64,000 bases of DNA from Deltaproteobacteria bacterium (lineage in GTDB: Bacteria; Desulfobacterota; BSN033; UBA1163), in NCBI GenBank assembly GCA_016875195.1, contig VGRY01000004.1:54913-118912 (forward strand). The letters run 5' to 3'. A model generated the notes under the pieces. The model made no database searches, was not told the origin of the DNA, and saw only the letters and a list, made by a program, of their open reading frames with translations. Each line of letters opens with the position of its first letter. Position 1 is the stretch's first letter. The translations under genes were made by a program, and so were the position numbers. Positions 32,057 to 40,815 of the stretch are shown here, piece after piece.

Positions 32057-33334
32057 TCAGGTCAGAAACGGTCGAATCTTTTCAAAGATCTTTTCAGTGG
32101 CTCCCCGGTGTTTCTGAATAAATCGATACCCATTTTCTCCAATCTCATTTCGCGCCCTCTCATCTGAGAGGAGTCGCTTCAATTGGGATGAGAGTTCCTC
32201 CCTATTGTTCACCAGAAGGGCTCCTCGTTCTGCTATCAGGTGGCGAGAGATTTCGAGAAAGTTAAACATGTAGGGCCCGAAGAGGACACATTTTTTAAAA
32301 AAGAGAGGTTCCAGGGGATTGTGACCGCCGATGGAGACAAGGCTTCCGCCAATGAAGACGATTGTTCCGAGACTATACATTCTCATCAACTCGCCCATGG
32401 TATCAAGGAGGATTACGCTGCAGGTTTCATGACGGCCCTGGATTGGGAAGGAGGATCTTCTTCTCCATGAAAGTCCCTCGTCTCTTAAAATCTTCTCCAC
32501 TTCCTCGAGGCGATTGAGATGGCGGGGAGCCAGGATGAGGATGAGACGAGGAACAAGCTCCCTCAGACTTTTGAAGACCTGGATAAAGATTTCTTCCTCT
32601 CCTTGATGGGTTGAACCCGCGATTAAGATCGCTTCATTTCCTTGGAGACCAAAGAAAGTTGACATTTCCAACGTTGTCTTTAAGTCGATGGATGGAGAGA
32701 CTTGATCAAATTTTATGTTGCCCGCCACCATTGTCCGCTCCGGTGGAGCACCGATCTCAACAATTCGGTTTCTGTCCTCTTCTGTCTGCATCAGAAAGAA
32801 AGAAATATTGTGCAAACATCTTTTAAAGAAAGATTTGAAGAAAAGGTATCCACGGAATGACTTTTCGGAAATCCTGCCATTGAAGAGGAGGATCGGGATT
32901 CCCTTTCTGCGGCAGGAACGCAGGAGGTTGGGCCAGAGTTCTGTCTCGGCGATGAGGAAGAGGCGAGGGCGAATCTTTCGCAAGGCCTTCCAGATAATCA
33001 AAGGATGGTCGATAGGGAAAAAGAGAATCCAATTGGCTTCAGGAATGAGCTTCTTTGCTGTCTCGTTGCCCGTGGCAGTCATGGTGGTCAGAACGATTTC
33101 GGAGTCAGGGATTTCTTTTTTGATCCTCTTCAGGAGGGGAAGGGCGCAGAGAACCTCTCCGACAGAAGCGGCATGGACCCAAATCGGATTTTTTGATGAG
33201 ATATCCGGAAAACCTCCCAATCGCTCCCTCATCAGTTTTTTGGGTTGTTTCTTGAAGAGGGTTTGCAGAAGAAGGTAAGGAATATGGAAGATTAAAAAAA
33301 AGGTCAGCAGGATGTTGTAGAGGAAGTGGATCAT
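32057..33334 (-). CDS. waaA: 3-deoxy-D-manno-octulosonic acid transferase
   Basis: A 425-aa inner-membrane glycosyltransferase that adds Kdo to the lipid A precursor. It has an N-terminal membrane anchor (LYNILLTFFLIFHIPYLLLQ), the glycosyl-transfer domain opening IWVHAASVGEVLCALPLL (with the conserved acidic Glu), NGRISEKSFRGY (about 152) and the GT-B C-terminal motif GGSLVSIGGHNPLEP (about 335). It sits between the DUF374 acyltransferase and lpxK in the lipid A operon. The number of Kdo residues added cannot be told from sequence. Start ATG 33334; a word-built palindrome fills the upstream spacer. Confidence 0.92.
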   Translation of the reverse strand: MIHFLYNILLTFFLIFHIPYLLLQTLFKKQPKKLMRERLGGFPDISSKNPIWVHAASVGEVLCALPLLKRIKKEIPDSEIVLTTMTATGNETAKKLIPEANWILFFPIDHPLIIWKALRKIRPRLFLIAETELWPNLLRSCRRKGIPILLFNGRISEKSFRGYLFFKSFFKRCLHNISFFLMQTEEDRNRIVEIGAPPERTMVAGNIKFDQVSPSIDLKTTLEMSTFFGLQGNEAILIAGSTHQGEEEIFIQVFKSLRELVPRLILILAPRHLNRLEEVEKILRDEGLSWRRRSSFPIQGRHETCSVILLDTMGELMRMYSLGTIVFIGGSLVSIGGHNPLEPLFFKKCVLFGPYMFNFLEISRHLIAERGALLVNNREELSSQLKRLLSDERARNEIGENGYRFIQKHRGATEKIFEKIRPFLT

Positions 33335-33374
33335 TTAAGTTCATAAATCCGAAATCCGAATATCGAAACCGTTT

Positions 33375-33464
33375 AAACTCTAAACACTAAACTCCAAACT
33401 CTAAATAAATCCCAAACCCAAAATCCAAATTTTAAATTTGAAATTTTAAGTTTGTTTAGAGTTT
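33375..33464. repeat. Word-built palindrome between waaA and the DUF374 gene
   Basis: AAACTCTAAAC (33375-33385) and GTTTAGAGTTT (33454-33464) are perfect inverted arms in runs of AAACTCTAAA/AATCCAAA words from 33340 to 33486. The right run enters the 3' end of the DUF374 coding sequence. Confidence 0.7.
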
Positions 33465-34204
33465 AGGGTTTCGAATTTAGAGTTTAACATCTTTGTTTCG
33501 AATTGGTCCTGCTGGACGCTTCGCCCGTGCTTCGAATTTCGACATTCTTTGTTGAAGTAACGGTCTGCCTGTTCGGTCAACTCGTTAAGTTTTTTTTCAA
33601 GAATTAGTCGTTTTTCCTCGAGATGATCCCGATTTCCATGGGGATCCACCACAATAGGTTCGCCCCAGATGAATACCCCTTTGGAAAAAGGGTAGGGAAG
33701 GAGAAAATGGTCCCAGGTATTTAAAACCTTTCTCTTGGATGCATTAAAGGTTAATGGGATAATGGGTCTTCCCGTCAACCTGGCTAACTCGATCACGCCA
33801 ATCTGTACTTGTTGTCTTGGCCCCCTCGGCCCATCTGGAACGATGGCGAGATCTGATCCATGGGCTTTGACCATCTGTTTAAAGCCGGAAAAGCCTTTTC
33901 GTGTTGTCGATCCTAAAATTGCAAGGAATCCGAACCGCTTCAGGGCTTTTCCTATCACCTGACCATCCCGATGAGGAGAAACCAGAAAACTCAATTTTTT
34001 CCCTTTGTAGGCTATTGGCATCATCAACAACCTTCCATGCCAGAAAACCCCGATGGCAGGGATCTCTTTCTCCCAAAAGAATCTCGGAATCTCGGGATGA
34101 ATTTCGACAAACTGCATGGTTCGGGCCAACAGCTTGATGACCCAGAAAGCCAGCCAGGGACCGAACCAGCCCACCAGCTTCTTTTTAAAGGATTTGAGAA
34201 CCAT
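33446..34204 (-). CDS. DUF374 lysophospholipid acyltransferase-family protein
   Basis: A 252-aa protein of the DUF374 branch of the PlsC-like acyltransferases, regularly found in lipid A loci of deltaproteobacteria, where a late acyl transfer is suspected. It has an N-terminal hydrophobic anchor and GVFWHGRLLMMP (H-x-x-x-[LM] variant of the catalytic His motif, about 53). LVSPHRDGQVIGKALKRFG, then AIVPDGPRGPRQQVQ (about 118) and RPIIPLTFNAS follow. The final 25 or so residues (after NKECRNSKHG) are encoded by the word-built spacer palindrome, an apparent extension of the gene into the repeat. Enzymatic substrate unproven. Confidence 0.85.
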   Translation of the reverse strand: MVLKSFKKKLVGWFGPWLAFWVIKLLARTMQFVEIHPEIPRFFWEKEIPAIGVFWHGRLLMMPIAYKGKKLSFLVSPHRDGQVIGKALKRFGFLAILGSTTRKGFSGFKQMVKAHGSDLAIVPDGPRGPRQQVQIGVIELARLTGRPIIPLTFNASKRKVLNTWDHFLLPYPFSKGVFIWGEPIVVDPHGNRDHLEEKRLILEKKLNELTEQADRYFNKECRNSKHGRSVQQDQFETKMLNSKFETLNSKQT

Positions 34205-34212
34205 ATATTTTA

Positions 34213-34336
34213 TTGCGGAATACGGAATGCGGAATCAAATCTAAATTCAAGTCAAGAGTTGTTATTTTTACACTCAAATTCAAATAGTTAAGTATAAACT
34301 CGATTCCGAAATCTGCAATCCGAAATCCGCATTCAA
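34213..34336. repeat. Word-built palindrome between the DUF374 gene and msbA
   Basis: The left run GCGGAATACGGAATGCGGAA (34215-34234) faces the right run of CCGAAATC words (34302-34334). GAATGCGGA and TCCGCATTC are exact complements. The centre, about 65 bases, is AT-rich. Confidence 0.65.
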
Positions 34337-34338
34337 AA

Positions 34339-36171
34339 TCAGTAGATCTTCTTTGTTTTCGGGGTTTTCCAGACCCTCATCCCGTCGTCTCTGAATTGAA
34401 GATCATAGAGGCGACGGTATTCTCCGTTCAAGGCCATCAACGCTTCATGCGTTCCCTGTTCAATCATCTCTCCATTCGAAAGAACAATGATGCGGTGAGC
34501 ATTCCGGATGGTGGAAAGCCTGTGGGCAATGACAAAGACCGTCCGGCCTTTCATCAAAGCATCCATGGCTATCTGAACCTCGGTTTCGGAGTCGGAATCA
34601 AGAGAGGAAGTGGCCTCATCGAGGATCAGGATGGGAGCATTTTTTAATATGGCACGGGCAATGGAGAGGCGCTGACGTTCTCCTCCAGAGAGCTTCACCC
34701 CTCCTTCTCCAATCACCGTGTCGTATCCCTGGGGAAGCCCCTGAATGAAGTCGTGAGCATTGGCTGCTTTTGCGGCCTCCATGATCTCTCGGTCCGACCT
34801 TAACAGGCTTCCATAGGCGATGTTATTTCTCACTGTATCATTGAAGAGGATGGTCTGCTGGGTGACCAACCCAATCTGTTCCCTCAGTGATTTGAGGGTG
34901 ACGTTCCGAATATCCCTACCGTCAATCAGAATCCGACCCTCCTCCACATCATAGAAACGGGGTAGGAGATTGACGAGAGAGGTTTTTCCCGCCCCACTCA
35001 TTCCGACGATGGCAACCGTTTCACCCACTCTGACATGAAGGGAGAGCGATTTGAGCACCGGTGCTGAATCATATTTAAAGCTGACCTCTTCAAACTCAAT
35101 TCCTTTTGAAATCAAGGGAAGGGGATTGGCATCCTTTTCCTCTTTCACTTCTGCCACGGTATCGAGGAGTTCAAAGATTCTTGCTGCCGCAGCCAGACCT
35201 TCCTGCACCTCAAGGTTAACCTTGTTCAAATTACGGACCGGCGCATAGAGCATCAGGAGTGCGGTCATAAAAGAGAAGAAGGTCCCGGGAGTCATGTCTC
35301 CCCGGACCACACTGTATCCACCCACCCAGAGGATGATAGCGACTCCAATTCCTCCTAATAATTCCATGAGGGGATGAGAGAGGGCTCTGATCTTCACCCG
35401 CTTGAGAAAGATTTTGAAATATTTTTCATTTTCCTCAGCAAACCGCCGTTTTTCATACTCCTCCATGTTGAACGCCTTGACGATCCGATTACCGGTGATC
35501 GTTTCATGCAGGAATGTGGTCAACGAACCCATCCGCTGAAGGCCTTTCCGGCTAAACTTCCGGAGCCTCTTGCCAAATTCTTTGATGGGGATGATGGCGA
35601 TGGGAAAAACGATGAAAGCGATGAGCCCGAGTTTCCAGTCCCGGTAGAAGACAACTGCCGTGAGCCCAAGGATGGTCACGGCATCTTTAATGAGGCCGGT
35701 GATCGCATTGGAGACTGCCCCCTGGACAAGATTGACATCATTAGTGATCCTGGAGATGAGGACGCCGGTGGGGGTTTGGGTGAAGAAAGAGAGAGAAAGA
35801 TCCTGAAGGTGATCATACAGCCTCTGCCGGATATCTGCTACCACTCTCAGACCGACAAAGTTCATCAGATAGGCCTGACCATAATCGAAGATGCCCTTCA
35901 GCAGAAAAAGGAGAATGATGGCAATCGGGAGTAGAAGGATCATCTCCATATCCTTCTTGAGCAACAAGTCTTCGAGGCGGAGTTGGATGATGATATTCTT
36001 TACGACCGGTGGAATTCCCTCCTTCTTGAAAAAGACGCCATCCATGGCAGGCTTGACCAGAAGGGCTTGGGCAGCGGTCAGACCGGAAACGAGGATCATA
36101 AAGACCATGGCAAGGCACAGTTTGATCCAGTAAGGCCTGACGAGTTGAAGGAGGCGACGATAGAGAGCCAT
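34339..36171 (-). CDS. msbA: Lipid A export permease/ATP-binding protein
   Basis: A 610-aa ABC exporter half-transporter that flips lipid A-core across the inner membrane as a homodimer. Six membrane helices occupy residues about 15-310. The ATPase domain has Walker A VGMSGAGKTSLVN (about 380), LSGGERQRLSIARA (about 483), ILILDEATSSLDSDSE and the switch His in VIAHRLSTI. It lies between lpxB and the DUF374/waaA/lpxK genes, which supports the MsbA assignment over a generic multidrug exporter. The spacer to lpxB holds copy 2 of the 110-bp repeat. Length is slightly above E. coli MsbA (582). Confidence 0.9.
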   Translation of the reverse strand: MALYRRLLQLVRPYWIKLCLAMVFMILVSGLTAAQALLVKPAMDGVFFKKEGIPPVVKNIIIQLRLEDLLLKKDMEMILLLPIAIILLFLLKGIFDYGQAYLMNFVGLRVVADIRQRLYDHLQDLSLSFFTQTPTGVLISRITNDVNLVQGAVSNAITGLIKDAVTILGLTAVVFYRDWKLGLIAFIVFPIAIIPIKEFGKRLRKFSRKGLQRMGSLTTFLHETITGNRIVKAFNMEEYEKRRFAEENEKYFKIFLKRVKIRALSHPLMELLGGIGVAIILWVGGYSVVRGDMTPGTFFSFMTALLMLYAPVRNLNKVNLEVQEGLAAAARIFELLDTVAEVKEEKDANPLPLISKGIEFEEVSFKYDSAPVLKSLSLHVRVGETVAIVGMSGAGKTSLVNLLPRFYDVEEGRILIDGRDIRNVTLKSLREQIGLVTQQTILFNDTVRNNIAYGSLLRSDREIMEAAKAANAHDFIQGLPQGYDTVIGEGGVKLSGGERQRLSIARAILKNAPILILDEATSSLDSDSETEVQIAMDALMKGRTVFVIAHRLSTIRNAHRIIVLSNGEMIEQGTHEALMALNGEYRRLYDLQFRDDGMRVWKTPKTKKIY

Positions 36172-36208
36172 AGGGGGTGCCTATAAAATGAGTCTCCAGG
36201 CCAGGGCC

Positions 36209-36321
36209 AGGGTAAGGATACCGGTTTTGTCTATGGGTTAGGGTAAGGGCTTTAAATGAATAGCCCTAACCTTTTACCCTTTGACTTTGCCCAAACCGGC
36301 TTCCTAACCTTCACCTTAACC
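36209..36321 (+). repeat. 110-bp palindromic dispersed element, copy 2
   Basis: Lies between lpxB and msbA. Inner arms CCGGTTTTG (36221-36229) / CCAAACCGG (36291-36299), end CCTTAACC (36314-36321). A strong internal hairpin is formed by GGGTTAGGGTAAGGGCT and AGCCCTAACC. Same orientation as copies 1 and 3. Confidence 0.72.
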
Positions 36322-36340
36322 TTCCGACTGTTTATTTTTA

Positions 36341-37489
36341 TCACACTTTGTTCTCTTGAAGCAAGGAGAGGACGATGCGGGCGGCGCGGTTGGCTGCGCC
36401 AGGTTCCCCTAGGTTACGGCGCACCTCTGCCATCGCTTCGACAGTTTTCCCGTAAAGAACCGGATTTTTTAAAAGACCAAAGACTTCATCAGCAATCCTC
36501 TTGGGATTGACATTCTCCTGGAGCAGCTCCCTGGCGATCTCCTTACCTGCAACCAGGTTGACCAGACCGATATGTTTCACACGGATCAATGCTCTGGCTA
36601 CCCAGAAGCTTAAAGCAGATACTTTATAAAGGATGACCATTGGTTTTTTGAGGATGGCGGCCTCGAGGGTTGCTGTTCCAGAAGCCATGATGATCAGCTC
36701 AGAGAGGTTCATCACATCATAGGAGAAGCCTTTGATCACTTTTATTGAGGTGGGAATATTCTTAATCCAGGGGGAAAGAGTCGCTTCAGAGATACCTGGC
36801 GCCAGAGGGATGATGAACTGGAGTTCAGGCATCTCTCTCTGGAGAAGGACAGTTGAGTCCAGAAGGGGAGGAAGAAGCCTGGTTACCTCCTCCATCCGGC
36901 TTCCTGGTAGAAGGGCTATGGTTCTCCGTTTTGGATCGAGACCGAATTTCTGAAAGGCTTCCTCTTTCGAGAGGAGGGGTTTGACGATATCCAGAAGGGG
37001 ATGCCCCACCCACTCTGCATCGACTCCTGCAGCCTGATAAAGAGGGACCTCGAACGGAAAGAGGACAACCATCTTTCTCACCCTCTTTGCAATTGTTTTT
37101 ACCCTTCCGGGTCTCCAGGCCCATATCTGTGGGCTGATATAATAAAGAACGGGAATCCTCTTCTGACGGGCAAATCTGGCAAGCCGGAGATTGAATTCCG
37201 GATAGTCGATCAAGATGACCAGATCTGGCCTCTCTCGCTCCATCGCCTTTTTTAACTCTCTAAGGGTTTTGAGGGCTATCCTCAGTTTTCGGAATGCTTC
37301 GGAGATCCCGACGACCGAAAGAGAGCGGGCATGATGGAGAAGCTTCATCCCTCTTTTTTCCAGATCGTCTCCACCGACACCGAAGAATTCAATTTTCGGC
37401 TCGATTTTCTGGATGGCCTCTACGAGATGGGCTCCGTGCAGGTCTCCTGAAACTTCTCCGGCCACCAGCATAATCTTTTTTGAACGCAT
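36341..37489 (-). CDS. lpxB: Lipid-A-disaccharide synthase
   Basis: A 382-aa GT19 glycosyltransferase joining UDP-2,3-diacylglucosamine to lipid X. Family motifs include MLVAGEVSGDLHGAHLVEAI (N-terminus), FGVGGDDLEKRGMKLL, the RIPVLYYISPQIWAWRPGR segment (about 107), the LPGSRMEEVTRLLP donor region (about 193) and MASGTATLEAAILKKPMVILYK (about 275). It follows the Gfo/Idh gene after 3 bases on the minus strand. The start ATG 37489 gives the normal N-terminus. Confidence 0.93.
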   Translation of the reverse strand: MRSKKIMLVAGEVSGDLHGAHLVEAIQKIEPKIEFFGVGGDDLEKRGMKLLHHARSLSVVGISEAFRKLRIALKTLRELKKAMERERPDLVILIDYPEFNLRLARFARQKRIPVLYYISPQIWAWRPGRVKTIAKRVRKMVVLFPFEVPLYQAAGVDAEWVGHPLLDIVKPLLSKEEAFQKFGLDPKRRTIALLPGSRMEEVTRLLPPLLDSTVLLQREMPELQFIIPLAPGISEATLSPWIKNIPTSIKVIKGFSYDVMNLSELIIMASGTATLEAAILKKPMVILYKVSALSFWVARALIRVKHIGLVNLVAGKEIARELLQENVNPKRIADEVFGLLKNPVLYGKTVEAMAEVRRNLGEPGAANRAARIVLSLLQENKV

Positions 37490-37492
37490 TCC

Positions 37493-38446
37493 TTATGCCT
37501 CAAGATGGTGCTTCTCTTTCATATTCCTGATGATCCGGAGGGCGACATCGAGAACCTGCCTTCCGTCCCGACCTGAGACCTTGGCCTCTTTTCGCTCCCT
37601 GACACTCTGAAGAAAAGAGCGGATCTCCATATCAAGCAGGTCGGTCTTGTTGACTGAAATCCCTTCAGCCACCATTTCAGGGAGATGCCCATTTTCAGAT
37701 TGGGACACTTTTTTGGAAAAGGATGCGGTCTGGGTCAAATAATCGATCGTCAATGTTCCATTGGACTGAACGAAGGTCGTTTTACGCCTCTTCTCTTTTG
37801 AGACCCGGCTGGCAGTCAGGTTGGCGATGCACCCATTTTCGAATTCGATTCGGGCATTGGCAACATCGAAGTAAGGAGTGAGCGTGGAGAGTCCGTTTGC
37901 ATCAAGGTGTTTAATCTTTGAATGGACTATGTTTAAAACGATATCAATGTCATGGACCATCAGGTCGAGGACCACATCCACATCGGAACCTCTTCCTAAG
38001 AAAGGGGCCAGTCGTTGGCATTCAATCAGGAAAGGATGCTGGATCATTCCTTCTGCGGCAAGGAGCGCTCCGTTAAATCTCTCCAGATGGCCTATCTGTA
38101 GGATAAGGCTTTTGGACTCGGCAAGAGCGATCAGTTCATCGGCTTCCTCAAGCGTGCTGGCGATGGGTTTCTCGAGAAGGACATCTACTCCTTGCAGGAA
38201 GAAATCTTTTGCAATGGCATGGTGAAAGGGGGTGGGGACAGCAATGCTGACCGATTGAACTTTACCGAAGAGATCTGTGTGATGAGAGAAGGTTTGGACC
38301 GGGTATTGTTTTGCAATGTCCCTGCAACGGGAAGGGTCGATATCGACCACCCCCACCCATTCCACACCTTCAATTTTCAAATATTTCTCTAAATGGAATT
38401 GGCCGAAGTACCCCCCACCGACCACGCCCACCCTAATCGTTTTCAC
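37493..38446 (-). CDS. Gfo/Idh/MocA-family oxidoreductase in the lipid A operon
   Basis: A 317-aa NAD(P)-dependent sugar oxidoreductase with the Rossmann start VGVVGGGYFGQFHLEKY and the family EKPIAST motif (about 92, the catalytic Lys). The DLMVHDIDIVLNI helix (about 167) carries the expected His-Asp pair. It is wedged directly between lpxA (no gap) and lpxB (3 bases). In organisms that build UDP-GlcNAc3N for lipid A, GnnA is a Gfo/Idh protein next to lpxA, so this may be GnnA; the aminotransferase GnnB is not in the window, so the assignment stays tentative. Confidence 0.82.
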   Translation of the reverse strand: MKTIRVGVVGGGYFGQFHLEKYLKIEGVEWVGVVDIDPSRCRDIAKQYPVQTFSHHTDLFGKVQSVSIAVPTPFHHAIAKDFFLQGVDVLLEKPIASTLEEADELIALAESKSLILQIGHLERFNGALLAAEGMIQHPFLIECQRLAPFLGRGSDVDVVLDLMVHDIDIVLNIVHSKIKHLDANGLSTLTPYFDVANARIEFENGCIANLTASRVSKEKRRKTTFVQSNGTLTIDYLTQTASFSKKVSQSENGHLPEMVAEGISVNKTDLLDMEIRSFLQSVRERKEAKVSGRDGRQVLDVALRIIRNMKEKHHLEA

Positions 38447-39220
38447 TTATCGGCAGATCCCCCTCTTGGTCTGCTGGATGAAGCGAAGGAGATGCTCAAC
38501 CTCCGGTATCCGATAGATTTCAGACTCCTCCAACTTTTTAATGGCTTTCTCCAGTGTCAGACCGGATCGATAGATGATACGGTAGGCTGTCTTAAGAGCC
38601 CGGATGGTCTCTTCGCTAAATTTTTGGCGTTTCAGTCCGACGGCATTGAGGCCGAAGAGTTTCGCCCGGCTTCCTGCTGCCAGCATATAGGGAGGGATAT
38701 CGAGCACCACACCGGTGAGCCCGCTGATAAAAGCATGGGCGCCTATCCGGCAGAACTGATGGACTGCGGCAAGGCCCCCGATGACCGCATCATCTTCAAT
38801 GAGAATATGGCCTGCGAGGGTTGCCCCATTCGCTAGGACAACCTGATGGCCGATCTGGCAGTCATGGGCTACATGGGAATAAGCCATGAAAAAATTCCGA
38901 TTGCCGATAACGGTTTTTCCCCCTCCCTTGACGGTACCGCGGTGGAACGTAACAGATTCCCGCATGATATTGTCATCCCCAATAATGAGAGAGGTTGGCT
39001 CTCCTTTATAGGCAACGGCCTGGGGCGCCTCTCCGATGGAGGAGAACTGGAAGATCCGGCATCGTTTTCCAATCGTTGTTCCTTGCCGGATGACGACATG
39101 GGGGCCAATCCAGGATCCCTCTCCGATGCGGACATCTTTTTCGATGATGGAGTATGGACCGATTTCAACTCCTGCATTGATTTCGGCTTTTGGGTCGACA
39201 ATGGCCGTAAGATGGATCAT
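38447..39220 (-). CDS. lpxA: Acyl-ACP--UDP-N-acetylglucosamine O-acyltransferase (or UDP-GlcNAc3N N-acyltransferase)
   Basis: A 257-aa left-handed beta-helix trimer that performs the first acylation of lipid A synthesis. Hexapeptide repeats run to about residue 190. The catalytic His lies in YSHVAHDCQIGHQV, and GLTGVVLDIPPYMLAAGSRAKLFGLNAVGLKR matches the family C-terminal half. The sugar-contact segment reads GEAPQAVAYKGEP, where E. coli has NQDLKY; loss of the Asp might fit an amino-sugar substrate, in line with the neighbouring Gfo/Idh gene. The start overlaps fabZ by 4 bases. The end abuts the Gfo/Idh start. Confidence 0.92.
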   Translation of the reverse strand: MIHLTAIVDPKAEINAGVEIGPYSIIEKDVRIGEGSWIGPHVVIRQGTTIGKRCRIFQFSSIGEAPQAVAYKGEPTSLIIGDDNIMRESVTFHRGTVKGGGKTVIGNRNFFMAYSHVAHDCQIGHQVVLANGATLAGHILIEDDAVIGGLAAVHQFCRIGAHAFISGLTGVVLDIPPYMLAAGSRAKLFGLNAVGLKRQKFSEETIRALKTAYRIIYRSGLTLEKAIKKLEESEIYRIPEVEHLLRFIQQTKRGICR

Positions 39221-39675
39221 TTTTCTTCTCCCATCATTGCCATCAGGTCTGCCTCCGCAACTACTTTCCCATCCACCAGCGCTTTCCCCTTAAACCCCCA
39301 AATGGACTGGCGCTGGCGGGTCACCTCAATTTCAAACCGGAGCTGATCACCCGGGATGACTGGTTTTCTGAAGCGGGCATGATCAATTCCAAGAAAGTAG
39401 ACAGCCTTTTTTTGGTTCGTTTTTGTGTTTGTTTGATCTTCCTCTGGTATTGATTTAAAGGCGAGGACACCCGCGGTCTGGGCCATGGCTTCCACGATGA
39501 GTACACCAGGCATGATGGGTTGGCCGGGGAAATGGCCGGGGAAGAAAGGTTCGTTATAGGTTACATTCTTGATGCCCACAATTCGCTTTCCTGGCTCGAC
39601 TTCAAGAATCCGGTCAACCAGCAGAAAAGGGAAAGCATGGGGAAGAATGCGCATAATCTCTTTGGCTTCGATCAT
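39217..39675 (-). CDS. fabZ: 3-hydroxyacyl-[acyl-carrier-protein] dehydratase
   Basis: A 152-aa hot-dog-fold dehydratase of fatty acid synthesis that competes with LpxA/LpxD for 3-hydroxyacyl-ACP. It shows [16 protein letters not shown] at the start, the catalytic His in [17 protein letters not shown] (about 55) and the catalytic Glu in [11 protein letters not shown] (about 69). It lies directly after lpxD and overlaps lpxA, the classical bamA-skp-lpxD-fabZ-lpxA-lpxB order with one insertion. A small insertion ([11 protein letters not shown], about 88-98) is longer than in most homologues. Confidence 0.94.
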   Translation of the reverse strand: MIEAKEIMRILPHAFPFLLVDRILEVEPGKRIVGIKNVTYNEPFFPGHFPGQPIMPGVLIVEAMAQTAGVLAFKSIPEEDQTNTKTNQKKAVYFLGIDHARFRKPVIPGDQLRFEIEVTRQRQSIWGFKGKALVDGKVVAEADLMAMMGEEK

Positions 39676-40743
39676 CTATTTCTCCTTCTCTTTTATGGAG
39701 AGTCTCTCCTCGATTTTTCTCATACGGTTTTCGATGTCGGTGAGGGTTCTTCGCATCTCCGGCAATTTTGGGAAAGTAGTGGCGACCCGAAGATAATCAC
39801 GATGAGGTATGACCGGAGTCCCTGTAAAGATCTGATTCGGAGGAAGGTTCTGGCCCACCCCGGATTGGGGGCCTACCATGACATTATCTCCAATCTCAAG
39901 ATGGTCAATGACGCCGACCTGACCAGCGAGGATCACATTTTTCCCGATTTTGGTCGAACCCGCGATACCCACTTGTGCAACGATGATCGAATCCTCACCA
40001 ATCTCAACACCATGAGCCACCTGAACGAGATTGTCGATTTTGACTCCTCTCCGGATGATTGTTGCACCTAATGCGGCACGGTCAATCGTTGAATTGGCGC
40101 CCACTTCGACATCGTCCTCAATGATCACCTTTCCCACCTGAGGGATCTTCACATTCTTCTTTCCATCCTTTACATATCCGAATCCGTCTGCTCCAATGAC
40201 CACTCCGCTATGGAGGATGACTTTCTTTCCGATGATTGAACCGGAATAGAGAGTGACATTAGGATGGAGAACGGAATCCTCTCCGATGACAGAGTCTTCC
40301 CCCACACAGACGCCCGGGTAGAGGATGACGCGGTCTTCGATTCGGCACCGGTCTCCAATATAGACATAGGGGTAGATGGTGATATCTTTTCCGAATTGGA
40401 CAGAAGGGCTGATCCAGGCATGGGGATCGATCCCCTTGGGTTGATACGGTTTGGCAAAGAAGAGGGTGAGGATCTTAGTAAAAGCGAGCTGAGGATCCAC
40501 TGTACAGATCAGAGGCCTGTCAGCCGCTGTCACTTTGTTTGAAACGATGATCGCTGAGGCTCTGGTTTCAGTTAGTTTCCGAAGATATTTGGGATTGGCG
40601 ATGAACGTGATTTGGCCAGTCTCTGCGTCATCGATCGAGGCCACGCCGGAGATTTCTACCTCACCATCTCCAGCAACGGTCCCGCCGACAAATTCCGCCA
40701 ACTCTTTCAGTTTCTTTTTCATTCCTGTCTCACTTCCGGACAA
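39676..40743 (-). CDS. lpxD: UDP-3-O-(3-hydroxyacyl)glucosamine N-acyltransferase
   Basis: A 355-aa enzyme for the third step of lipid A synthesis. It has the N-terminal uridine-binding domain (KELAEFVGGTVAGDGEVEI; FIANPKYLRKL), a long hexapeptide beta-helix (residues about 105-310) with VEVGANSTIDRAALGATII, the catalytic His in LVQVAHGVEIG (about 250) and a C-terminal helix. The end PPNQIFTGTPVIPHRDYLR is typical. It abuts fabZ. The ATG at 40743 would give MSGSETGMKK; the inner ATG (MKKKLKELAEFVGG) is an alternative start. Confidence 0.93.
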   Translation of the reverse strand: MSGSETGMKKKLKELAEFVGGTVAGDGEVEISGVASIDDAETGQITFIANPKYLRKLTETRASAIIVSNKVTAADRPLICTVDPQLAFTKILTLFFAKPYQPKGIDPHAWISPSVQFGKDITIYPYVYIGDRCRIEDRVILYPGVCVGEDSVIGEDSVLHPNVTLYSGSIIGKKVILHSGVVIGADGFGYVKDGKKNVKIPQVGKVIIEDDVEVGANSTIDRAALGATIIRRGVKIDNLVQVAHGVEIGEDSIIVAQVGIAGSTKIGKNVILAGQVGVIDHLEIGDNVMVGPQSGVGQNLPPNQIFTGTPVIPHRDYLRVATTFPKLPEMRRTLTDIENRMRKIEERLSIKEKEK

Positions 40744-40815
40744 CCATCCAACAATCAGGCTGATCCTTTGGTCATTCCTGGTATTCTGATGACCTGATAC
40801 CCCGATCTCCTTCCT

